30,364 bases of DNA. Origin: Methanobacteriota archaeon. Its GTDB lineage: Archaea; Thermoplasmatota; Poseidoniia; Poseidoniales; SP79. Location: contig PAZI01000016.1 of assembly GCA_002715545.1 (NCBI GenBank), forward strand, positions 7,093 to 37,456, in the 5' to 3' direction. Of this stretch, positions 5,905 to 11,732 are shown piece after piece; the stretch's first letter is position 1; each line of letters opens with the position of its first letter. The translations under genes were made by a program, and so were the position numbers. The notes below the pieces were generated by a model. It was not told the origin of the DNA. It ran no database searches and worked only from the letters and a program-made list of their open reading frames with translations.

Positions 5905-6366
5905 CTATTCAGATTTTATATCTGATATTAAACCAGTTCTGTAACCATTAGTTCTATCAAAAGTTAATACTTCTTTCCTGGGTTCATGTATGTAGCTGCA
6001 ATGTACCCAGCCAGTATTACCACCTTTGTAGCATTCCAGAATTAATTGATCGAACTCCAGATTATCTTTTATATATTCAGCTAGTACCATGTTACTTATG
6101 CCTGGCACTTCAAAGTCTGCTGCTTGTCCTTTAGCGTGTTGAGATTTAATAGAGCTGCCAATAGCCAGGCATAACTCTGGACATCTATAGCCAGAAGAAA
6201 CAATAAAAGGTCTGCCATAGTGATCTCTTATAGGCTGCAAAATATTTTCACAAAGTTTTTTCATAGCCTCAATGTGATCTCTGTCTGGAAAATTATCTAT
6301 CCCTTTTCGCTCTGCTGTTTGAGATTTTATCATTTCATCCAGGCTAAAATTTTCTGAAAGCTGCAT
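5905..6366 (-). CDS. M15-family peptidase endolysin
   Basis: A 153-residue protein with the zinc-peptidase pattern of the M15/VanY-like family (Peptidase_M15_3): SSGYRCPELC (57-66), SQHAKGQAADF with H77 and D84, and WVHCSY with H122, the third zinc ligand. Length fits single-domain phage endopeptidases that cut the peptide cross-links of peptidoglycan. No signal peptide is visible, so export depends on the holin. The start codon overlaps the stop of the 29-residue microprotein (TAATG). It is the last gene of the rightmost late operon, and serves as the lysis enzyme. Family confident; cleavage specificity not visible. Confidence 0.88.
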   Translation of the reverse strand: MQLSENFSLDEMIKSQTAERKGIDNFPDRDHIEAMKKLCENILQPIRDHYGRPFIVSSGYRCPELCLAIGSSIKSQHAKGQAADFEVPGISNMVLAEYIKDNLEFDQLILECYKGGNTGWVHCSYIHEPRKEVLTFDRTNGYRTGLISDIKSE

Positions 6367-6455
6367 TACTTTTTCTTAGTTGTTTTCTTTACAGCTTTAG
6401 TCTGTTGAGGTTTAGCTTTTTCTTTTGCTAATCTACCTTGTCCTTTTCTTGGCAT
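6366..6455 (-). CDS. 29-residue lysine-rich microprotein
   Basis: A short ORF MPRKGQGRLAKEKAKPQQTK continuing with a lysine-rich end (KKTTKKK). It starts three bases after the previous microprotein stops, has AAAGGG just upstream, and its stop overlaps the endolysin start (TAATG). About 40% of residues are basic. The packing between two coupled genes argues that it is translated, possibly only to couple the endolysin; a nucleic-acid or membrane-surface binding role is possible. No family assigned. Confidence 0.5.
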   Translation of the reverse strand: MPRKGQGRLAKEKAKPQQTKAVKKTTKKK

Positions 6456-6458
6456 AAT

Positions 6459-6602
6459 TTACCCTTTCTTTTTCTTTTTAGGAAACCCAGCTTTCATATT
6501 TGCATAGGCTTTCTTAGTTATAGTTGATTTAGATTTAGGTCTGCTTATCCCCTTCTTCTTTCGTGCATTTATATTTGCGTATAATCCAGGTTTTTTAGCC
6601 AT
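6459..6602 (-). CDS. 47-residue basic microprotein (KKPGLYANI type)
   Basis: The ORF begins MAKKPGLYANINARKKKG and ends in a run of lysines (GFPKKKKKG). AGGAGA lies seven bases upstream of the ATG. The KPGLYANI start followed by an arginine/lysine-rich body and a second YANMKAGFPKKKKK block resembles small basic proteins often seen in marine phage genomes, whose function is unknown to me. The two YAN blocks form an internal near-repeat. It lies between the holin and endolysin genes in the late operon. Confidence 0.65.
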   Translation of the reverse strand: MAKKPGLYANINARKKKGISRPKSKSTITKKAYANMKAGFPKKKKKG

Positions 6603-6612
6603 GTATTATCTC

Positions 6613-7008
6613 CTATTCTTTTAATGATTTGCGAGCTATGCCCTTTGACTTTTCCCAGGACCTCATTCCACCTAATCCTAATAATGAAAGTGTAAGTGCC
6701 ATAAGTTGATCTGTATCTAAAGTTGGAAGAAACATATTTGGATACCAAATTGCAATGACCCACTCACCCAGGGGAAAGATTATAAAGTGGAAGAATAGAC
6801 CTATAGCTGCTATCCACATGATAGCTGGTCTAGCTCCAGCAACAAATATTGAGCTGTGCTTTGCTTGCTCTATATTGGCTTGTGCCTGGGCAAGATTTAA
6901 AGATATTAAACTTTGTTCCAGCTCTGCTTTTAATTTATTCTTCTGGTCTTTATCTTCAACAAACTTATCAACAATGGGAGCAACAGCTCCAAGTATAGTT
7001 CCTATCAT
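6613..7008 (-). CDS. Holin, 3-transmembrane GTA type
   Basis: A 131-residue protein: amphipathic, charged N-terminal helix (about 15-50), then RPAIMWIAAIGLFFHFIIF (60-78), a second hydrophobic stretch (about 79-92), and a third (about 102-114) ending in LLGLGGMRSWEKSKG (109-123). The C-terminal LLGLGG-R-xEK signature is that of the GTA_holin_3TM family (Pfam PF11351). It forms the membrane lesion that releases the endolysin. The start overlaps the upstream stop (ATGA) and is preceded by GGAGA. The family also occurs in gene transfer agents of Rhodobacterales, consistent with an alphaproteobacterial host. Confidence 0.85.
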   Translation of the reverse strand: MIGTILGAVAPIVDKFVEDKDQKNKLKAELEQSLISLNLAQAQANIEQAKHSSIFVAGARPAIMWIAAIGLFFHFIIFPLGEWVIAIWYPNMFLPTLDTDQLMALTLSLLGLGGMRSWEKSKGIARKSLKE

Positions 7009-7211
7009 TTCATTCTCTCCAATATTCTATCAACCTTCTCTTCAAGTCTGTTAATAGCTACAGTTACATCATCACGCTTTGCGTAATCTTCCCTGGTTTT
7101 ATTAAGGAGTATGGCTAGTCTTGAAACTTCTTTAGCTTGGGTACTTAAAAACCAACCACCCCCCAAAACTATTAAAGCAATTAAACCATCTATAATATGT
7201 ACTAGATCCAT
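7005..7211 (-). CDS. Small membrane-anchored coiled-coil protein of the lysis cassette
   Basis: A 68-residue protein with one N-terminal membrane segment (about 6-24, IIDGLIALIVLGGGWFLS) followed by a charged helix with heptad-like spacing (INRLEEKVDRILERMK). This layout, membrane anchor then cytoplasmic or periplasmic coiled coil, is shared by XhlA-type hemolysin-associated proteins (in reverse order) and by inner-membrane spanins. Being coupled to the holin (ATGA overlap) it is probably an accessory lysis protein. No family firmly recognised. Confidence 0.6.
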   Translation of the reverse strand: MDLVHIIDGLIALIVLGGGWFLSTQAKEVSRLAILLNKTREDYAKRDDVTVAINRLEEKVDRILERMK

Positions 7212-7400
7212 TTACTGACTTTCTGATTTAGATTGTGGCAAGCACCAGAATTGTGGAGAGTTATCCCCAGCTCGTTCCATGTGCATTGCCTGGTTTCGTA
7301 ATTTCGCCTGGATCTCTAAACAGCTATTCAATGATGAAAAGCTGATCTCTGAATATGGAGCTGGCTGTCCGTTTATAAAAACAACCAGGACCCAAAACAT
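7212..7400 (-). CDS. Small protein of unknown function, lysis cassette
   Basis: A 62-residue protein with a hydrophobic start (MFWVLVVFINGQ) followed by a polar body with three cysteines (CLEI, and WCLPQ near the end; the third residue is absent if the cysteine pair is counted alone, so at least two are certain). The N-terminus could be a short signal or membrane anchor, which would place the rest in the periplasm. The start overlaps the previous stop (TAATG) and its stop directly abuts the next start. Size and position recall outer spanin-like or antiholin partners, but no lipobox is seen. No function assigned. Confidence 0.5.
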   Translation of the reverse strand: MFWVLVVFINGQPAPYSEISFSSLNSCLEIQAKLRNQAMHMERAGDNSPQFWCLPQSKSESQ

Positions 7401-7714
7401 TAACGCCTGGTCATATAAGCTGTAGCTCCAAAATAAAAGCCAATGACACTAGCCTGGGCAAGATAGAACAATCCAAAGATTTCTCCCAGGGCATCAACTT
7501 TTGCTACACTTATAACTGGACTAAATAAAAATCCAGTAAATACAATCATTGCTATAAGACTTACCCAGGTCATTCGTTTATGAGCCTCTGCTTTTTCCTC
7601 TTTAAGTTCCAGCTCCATTATTTCTTTGCTTTGCTGGATCTCTTCTGTAGTTAATGTACCATCTTTGTTAAGATCAAAGGCAGCTTTGTATTGTTCTATT
7701 CTACCAGGAGTCAT
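7400..7714 (-). CDS. EF-hand membrane protein in the lysis cassette
   Basis: A 104-residue protein. The reading frame is open up to 7786, but ATG 7714 is chosen because it overlaps the upstream stop (ATGA) and has AAGGAG four bases before it. Residues 14-25 (DLNKDGTLTTEE) are a canonical EF-hand calcium-binding loop: D14, N16, D18, G19, T20, L21, T22 and E25 occupy the ligand and structural positions. A charged helix (27-48) and two membrane segments (about 49-70 and 76-101) follow. I infer a membrane protein with a soluble N-terminal calcium-binding loop, perhaps tuning lysis or holin timing. Only one EF-hand is present, which is unusual. Confidence 0.7.
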   Translation of the reverse strand: MTPGRIEQYKAAFDLNKDGTLTTEEIQQSKEIMELELKEEKAEAHKRMTWVSLIAMIVFTGFLFSPVISVAKVDALGEIFGLFYLAQASVIGFYFGATAYMTRR

Positions 7715-8172
7715 AGCACTCCTTGCTTTTGCATAATCATTACACCAGCTACAATTAAACCAGCTGCTAATGCTACGCCTAAACATATAAGTATAATTTT
7801 TCCTATCATTTCTAGTCTTTCTTTTCGTGCAAGTTTCCTGGCAATTTCTGCTTTTCGTTTTCGTTCTTTAATGTCTGCTCTAATTTTAATTAGCTCTTGC
7901 CATGCACCAAATCCCCTGGTTGCCAGGACTATTTCTCTAAGCTGATCCTCAAAGTCTTTTGCTTTTTGCAAAGCTACAAAAGTTTCCATAGCCTCTTCTT
8001 CAGTAGAGCCACGAAAAGGACTATTCCTGGCAGAGCTGTGGTTAGATCTTGCCTGGTCTATTGCACCCCATAGAGTGCCGATTTGTTTTGAAAGCTCATG
8101 CAGTTCTCGTCCAGCCGTAACTCCAGCCTTAATTGCTGCAAAGCTCGCAGCTGCCACTGATAAAGGATCCAT
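7711..8172 (-). CDS. Coiled-coil protein with C-terminal membrane anchor
   Basis: A 153-residue protein beginning MDPLSVAAASFAAIKAGV, with a long charged helical middle (about 60-125, including IRADIKERKRKAEIARKLAR) and a single C-terminal membrane segment (about 126-147). The MDPLS-type start followed by a glycine/alanine helix is familiar from small conserved proteins of marine phages that have no assigned function. No good ribosome site precedes the start. First gene of the lysis cassette as transcribed; it may link tail-end genes to lysis or be a membrane-associated accessory. Confidence 0.65.
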   Translation of the reverse strand: MDPLSVAAASFAAIKAGVTAGRELHELSKQIGTLWGAIDQARSNHSSARNSPFRGSTEEEAMETFVALQKAKDFEDQLREIVLATRGFGAWQELIKIRADIKERKRKAEIARKLARKERLEMIGKIILICLGVALAAGLIVAGVMIMQKQGVL

Positions 8173-8194
8173 TCATGTACGCCTGGGAAAAAAA

Positions 8195-8488
8195 TTATTT
8201 AGGATATTTGTCTTTTACTGCTTTAATAGTAGTTTTCCAGCCATCAATTCCATTGTGATAAATGTCATCTAACTGGTCTTTAATTGACGGATAAGCTACT
8301 GCTCTATCCCTTTGATACTTATTATTATCGTAAGCAGTTTGAAGTTCTGCTTGTTTATCTGTAATTTGTTTTATCGTTATATTAGTTGGGTTGCCATCAT
8401 GCCAAATAATTTTATTTATATCTTCATTAGCTGTACTAACTTGTGCATCTGATTTTAATGCTAATATTGCTTCAACTATACTAATCAT
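8195..8488 (-). CDS. Tail assembly chaperone-like protein (XkdW-like ending)
   Basis: A 97-residue protein. The frame extends to 8536, but ATG 8488 overlaps the upstream stop (ATGA) and has GGAG nine bases upstream. Its last third, AYPSIKDQLDDIYHNGIDGW then KAVKDKYPK, is the YPS-x-x-DQLD-x-x-H...W pattern common in small proteins located after tail-fibre genes (XkdW-like and related fibre chaperones). I infer that it helps fold or attach the receptor-binding proteins encoded upstream. The motif is recognised; the function is by association. Confidence 0.62.
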   Translation of the reverse strand: MISIVEAILALKSDAQVSTANEDINKIIWHDGNPTNITIKQITDKQAELQTAYDNNKYQRDRAVAYPSIKDQLDDIYHNGIDGWKTTIKAVKDKYPK

Positions 8489-9051
8489 CCAGCTATCTCC
8501 ATACAAGTAATTGTACTTGCTCCATTCCCTAACCAAGCATTGTTTGCCTGGTCTTGACTTCTATTAACAGTTATAGTTGAAGAACCAGATTGAACTGCAT
8601 ATTGAACTTTATATGTTACTTCATCAGTAGATCCTGGTGAATCTAAATACATTATAGCATTAGCATCTCCTCCAGTTTGTGCCTCTTCTCTTAAAAAAAG
8701 AGTGCAATCTGTTCTACTATTGCTTGTAGTATCTCCTCTTAAAATAGATTCAGAAGAACCCCCTATAACTCTTACTAAATCAAAAAACTTAACATATCCA
8801 TTGGTAGCATTGTTAGAGATATTTGCTTGAACAAAAACTTTATTTGATGTTGATGAAGGCGTTATGTTACATTCCCAAACAGAGCCATTACCAAGTTCAT
8901 CTGTACCACTAATATCTACAAATGAATTTGATGTTGAATTGGCATAAGCTGTATTAACGGAACTGACAATTTGAAGTATTGAACCAGTGCTATTTAAAAT
9001 AGGTTTATCACCAGTTGTCTTAATTGAATTAACTCTTAATATACTTGTCAT
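8485..9051 (-). CDS. Putative tail/receptor-binding protein A
   Basis: A 188-residue Ser/Thr/Asn-rich, beta-rich protein starting MTSILRVNSIKTTGDKPIL. Starts of the form MxxLRVxxI-x-x-x-G are frequent on short tail-fibre or decoration proteins of marine phages. The two genes upstream share the same N-terminal pattern (MTSQLNVDTIFG and MSKLSVDQFSG), suggesting a common docking peptide. Start overlaps the previous stop (TAATG). Few CCWGG sites. Probably a virion surface protein; no enzymatic motif seen. Confidence 0.6.
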   Translation of the reverse strand: MTSILRVNSIKTTGDKPILNSTGSILQIVSSVNTAYANSTSNSFVDISGTDELGNGSVWECNITPSSTSNKVFVQANISNNATNGYVKFFDLVRVIGGSSESILRGDTTSNSRTDCTLFLREEAQTGGDANAIMYLDSPGSTDEVTYKVQYAVQSGSSTITVNRSQDQANNAWLGNGASTITCMEIAG

Positions 9052-9452
9052 TATGCTAAATCTCCAGTGATTAATGTTGCTGTAATAAAAGTATCTACAT
9101 AAGAACTATTGTAATAACCTATCTTTGCATTGCTTGTAGTTTTATCTCTGTCGATTGCTCCACCACTATATGCACCAGCAATATATCTTTGATAATTGGC
9201 AGTTGTTGAATCATAACATTGACTTGTAACTTGATGATAATTTGCATGGCTCATATAGTTTGTTAAATTAATTCCATATTTACCAGCACCAGCATCTTCA
9301 GTAGTGCTTTCATTAAAGCTATCTAAAGATATTGCTGTTGTTGCATCAGCATCTATAACTGACCAGGCTTTTGCTGTTTGTTGTTTTGCAAGTGCAGCTG
9401 GTTTTGAACCATCTGATCCAAATATTGTATCTACATTTAATTGGCTAGTCAT
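9051..9452 (-). CDS. Putative tail/receptor-binding protein B
   Basis: A 133-residue protein with N-terminus MTSQLNVDTIFGSDG, matching its neighbours' docking-like start, and a tyrosine/serine-rich C-terminal half (YQRYIAGAYSGGAID, GYYNSSYVDTFITA) ending in GDLA. Composition suggests a beta-structured surface protein with aromatic loops, as in carbohydrate- or receptor-binding tips. Start and stop overlap neighbouring genes (ATGA, TAATG). Function inferred from place and composition. Confidence 0.57.
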   Translation of the reverse strand: MTSQLNVDTIFGSDGSKPAALAKQQTAKAWSVIDADATTAISLDSFNESTTEDAGAGKYGINLTNYMSHANYHQVTSQCYDSTTANYQRYIAGAYSGGAIDRDKTTSNAKIGYYNSSYVDTFITATLITGDLA

Positions 9453-9850
9453 GCTAAATGCCCATGAATTACTATAGCGTGGTCTGTATTATCATCACTT
9501 AAACCACCACCTGATTGATGCATTCTAACTATAAAACTTGATGCAGATGCATCATCAACAGCACCACCTCTTGCATAAAGTCCGTCATGGTTAGTCATTT
9601 GAGGAACAGCAGCTTTTGTTGCAGAAAAAGGATTTGTTACTGTTATAGTATTTAATCCAGTAGAACCATCTACTACAGAAGTTATATTAAGTGATGCATC
9701 AGCATTTGCATTTGCACCAGCTAAAGTACAACTTACAATAGCCTTTGCTATCGCAGCTTGTAGTATCTGGCTTTTATCATTTTCAAGTGAAAGAGTAATA
9801 CTACCAGGAGTTTGTCTACCACTAAATTGATCTACAGATAATTTACTCAT
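9449..9850 (-). CDS. Putative tail/receptor-binding protein C
   Basis: A 133-residue protein. ATG 9850 is chosen over the upstream in-frame ATG (9862) because it overlaps the previous stop (ATGA). The N-terminus MSKLSVDQFSGRQTPGSI again shows the L-x-V-D-x-x-x-G docking-like pattern. The C-terminal part has histidine/glycine-rich strands and ends HAIVIHGHLA, similar in shape to the end of protein B. A beta-rich virion accessory protein is likely; no catalytic motif. Confidence 0.57.
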   Translation of the reverse strand: MSKLSVDQFSGRQTPGSITLSLENDKSQILQAAIAKAIVSCTLAGANANADASLNITSVVDGSTGLNTITVTNPFSATKAAVPQMTNHDGLYARGGAVDDASASSFIVRMHQSGGGLSDDNTDHAIVIHGHLA

Positions 9851-10032
9851 ACAATTGTCCACTCACCTTTTACAGTTACTTTGGCAGTATCTGCTATTGT
9901 TATTGATCCAGCAGAAACTGCTCTGTCATTTGTATCAACTAAAACATTATTAAAAATTTTATGAGGATTAATTCTTATAGCTGGCTCATAAGATTTTGAA
10001 TCATGGTTTTTTCCCTTATATCTTTGGTCCAT
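9847..10032 (-). CDS. Small protein of unknown function in tail cluster
   Basis: A 61-residue protein beginning MDQRYKGKNHDSKSYEPAIR, with a polar N-terminus and a beta-rich C-terminal half (AVSAGSITIADTAKVTVKG). AGGAGA lies just upstream of its ATG and its stop overlaps gene C (ATGA). The SITIAD...VTVKGEWTIV stretch resembles edges of beta-sandwich decoration proteins. Probably a small structural or tail-accessory protein; no family recognised. Confidence 0.55.
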   Translation of the reverse strand: MDQRYKGKNHDSKSYEPAIRINPHKIFNNVLVDTNDRAVSAGSITIADTAKVTVKGEWTIV

Positions 10033-10043
10033 TTTATTATCTC

Positions 10044-10415
10044 CTATGTGTATGGATTAGTGCCAAGCACTGAAGTATCCCATGCAGCTTTGAGCTTAGT
10101 AATTGTATCTGCATTTGTTATTGCACTATTAGCTGGTGCATCTCTTAACGCTTTCTTTTTATTAATACTTGCAGTTTGTGCAGAGCTGTCAGAAGTTTCT
10201 AATGCTTTCATGTAGGCTACATCTTCAGCTTCCAGTAAAGGTTTTCTTACTTCTCTAATTTTATCTTTAAAAATTTCTTTTGCTTTGGTTATATCTTCTG
10301 AAATAACAGAACCAGAAATTGCCCAGGCATTTCTAAAATGTCTGTCTGACGGCTTTGATGATACATTTACTGCATTAATTTGATTGCCGTCTTTATCTAA
10401 AATAAAATTTCCCAT
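10044..10415 (-). CDS. Tail fibre assembly chaperone-like protein
   Basis: A 123-residue protein. Its N-terminal half contains DRHFRNAWAISGSVI followed by a charged helix IREVRKPLLEAEDVAYMKAL, the pattern of phage tail assembly chaperones in which an RNAW segment is followed by a helix ending in a conserved leucine/aspartate/alanine stretch. The gene downstream of the fibre cluster at 10424 carries a related HRKWRNAW motif at its end. I infer a chaperone for the neighbouring receptor-binding proteins. Motif similarity by eye, no search run. Confidence 0.62.
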   Translation of the reverse strand: MGNFILDKDGNQINAVNVSSKPSDRHFRNAWAISGSVISEDITKAKEIFKDKIREVRKPLLEAEDVAYMKALETSDSSAQTASINKKKALRDAPANSAITNADTITKLKAAWDTSVLGTNPYT

Positions 10416-10423
10416 ATTTACTC

Positions 10424-10897
10424 CTACGCTACTAATTTAATATCATCTTTAATTTGCCAGGCATTACGCCATTTCCTATGTTTGGGAAGTTGATGCAATC
10501 TGCATATAACCATTTTTGGTTTGTTTCCTTCGTCCCATGTTCTCCAAATTCTCTGAGGAACATCTTTCATTATTAAATAATCTATTGCTGCCTTTATTGT
10601 CATAGCCTCAATAGGTTTTGTGTCATGTAATAAATATCCCCTGGTATGTTTAACAAAATCTGGTTGAGATTCATCTTTTTCTAATTCCCAATAAACTTCT
10701 ACTGGTGGTAATATTCCACCTTGAATTGCACAAGCTAACCAATTAGGGTCTGGACTTAATATTTTAGCTGGACTTTCCATATCATTAGGATCTTCATATA
10801 CAATTCTAATATCACTTTTAACTGGCTCTAGGTTTTCTTTTGCCCAGCATAGTCTTTCCCATAAGTGAGTGCCTTGAAAGTTTGGAGTTTCTATCAT
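10424..10897 (-). CDS. Conserved tail-cluster protein with C-terminal RNAW motif
   Basis: A 157-residue protein starting MIETPNFQGTHLWERLCWAK. It is rich in tryptophan and proline (DPNWLACAIQGGILPPVEVYW) and ends LPKHRKWRNAWQIKDDIKLV, the same RNAW module as gene 10044. This ending suggests that it recognises a partner protein in the same way as fibre chaperones. The stop lies nine bases before the start of 10044. A tail-fibre assembly or host-contact accessory role is likely; no enzyme motif. Confidence 0.57.
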   Translation of the reverse strand: MIETPNFQGTHLWERLCWAKENLEPVKSDIRIVYEDPNDMESPAKILSPDPNWLACAIQGGILPPVEVYWELEKDESQPDFVKHTRGYLLHDTKPIEAMTIKAAIDYLIMKDVPQRIWRTWDEGNKPKMVICRLHQLPKHRKWRNAWQIKDDIKLVA

Positions 10898-11244
10898 GTG
10901 ATTTCCATAATTGACAAAGATGCGTCCAGCATACCAGCAACAGAACTTGAAACTTTTAAAACATCTGTTGCTTGTAAAACGTATTTATTTCCTGTCATCA
11001 TCTCAACACTACCACCACCACCAACAACTATATCTTTCTGAATATTTACATCTGAATTTGTTTCAGTATCTGAAGTATTACTTTCAATATTAACTGTTGC
11101 CTTTACTGCCTCACTATGATTGTTGCAAAGGTTAAGTGATAAGATAATTGTCGTAGTTGACCCTGGAACTGTGTAAAGAGTTTGCAAAGTAAATGCTTGT
11201 GTACTTACACCAGACTTTGTTTTTAATTTAAATGTATTTGCCAT
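10894..11244 (-). CDS. Virion beta-sandwich protein (MANTFKLKT type)
   Basis: A 116-residue protein with the ordered features MANTFKLKTKSGV, LYTVPGSTTTIILSLNLCN, and GNKYVLQATDVLKV followed by LDASLSIMEIT. This arrangement is familiar from small structural proteins of marine phages, where the YTVP turn and the final LxLxEIT strand recur. Probably a tail or capsid decoration protein. The start follows the 11247 gene by two bases; the stop overlaps the next start. Confidence 0.65.
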   Translation of the reverse strand: MANTFKLKTKSGVSTQAFTLQTLYTVPGSTTTIILSLNLCNNHSEAVKATVNIESNTSDTETNSDVNIQKDIVVGGGGSVEMMTGNKYVLQATDVLKVSSSVAGMLDASLSIMEIT

Positions 11245-11246
11245 AT

Positions 11247-11696
11247 TTAAGCAACATCATCTAATAAAGCAGCAACTACACAATCAACTGTTCCAGTTGA
11301 TGTAATCGCATGAATATCTGCTACTGTTGTATTTGGTAAATTTCCAAACCATGAATGACCAGCAGCTATTTTAATTCCATCACCAACTGATGTTGATGCT
11401 GTCCCAGCGTCCAGGACAATATAAACATCTGCACTTGCATGAGTGTTTTTAATAAATAAAAAATTTACTTTATCAGCACTTGCTACAGCCGTTGGTGCAG
11501 TATCATCATCTATTCCAGTATAATCTAAAAAATATCCAGCTATTAAATCTGTTGATGAATTAGATACATTGGTAAATTTATAATACCATTTGTCATTTGC
11601 ATCTGCTGGACTAATTGTGCAACTACCCTCAATTACTTTAGATATAGTATCTGGCAGCAATGTCGCAGTTACATTAATTGTTGCAGAGTTCGCCAT
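11247..11696 (-). CDS. Putative virion decoration/tail protein with strong leader
   Basis: A 149-residue, beta-rich protein (MANSATINVTATLLPD; KWYYKFTNVSNSSTDLI; ASADVYIVLDAGTA). Its leader contains a 17-base AT-rich element (11711-11727) and TCTCCT (Shine-Dalgarno on the minus strand) identical to those in front of the major capsid gene, which suggests high late expression. No membrane segment or enzymatic motif. Likely a virion surface protein; precise role unknown. Confidence 0.6.
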   Translation of the reverse strand: MANSATINVTATLLPDTISKVIEGSCTISPADANDKWYYKFTNVSNSSTDLIAGYFLDYTGIDDDTAPTAVASADKVNFLFIKNTHASADVYIVLDAGTASTSVGDGIKIAAGHSWFGNLPNTTVADIHAITSTGTVDCVVAALLDDVA

Positions 11697-11704
11697 TTTA
11701 TTTT

Positions 11705-11727
11705 TCTCCTATTAAAATTAAAATTAA
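11705..11727 (-). promoter_or_regulatory. AT-rich translation/late-expression element, copy 1
   Basis: Bases 11711-11727 (ATTAAAATTAAAATTAA) and the adjacent TCTCCT recur at 27761-27785, upstream of the major capsid gene. On the coding strand it reads as repeated TTAATTT units directly before AGGAGA. Could be a ribosome-standby AU-rich enhancer or a late promoter element. Confidence 0.5.
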
Positions 11728-11732
11728 AAATA

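Noticed and set aside
5760..5951. 63-codon plus-strand ORF at attP
   Set aside because: Overlaps the end of the endolysin gene and covers attP repeats; no ribosome site and no sensible domain.
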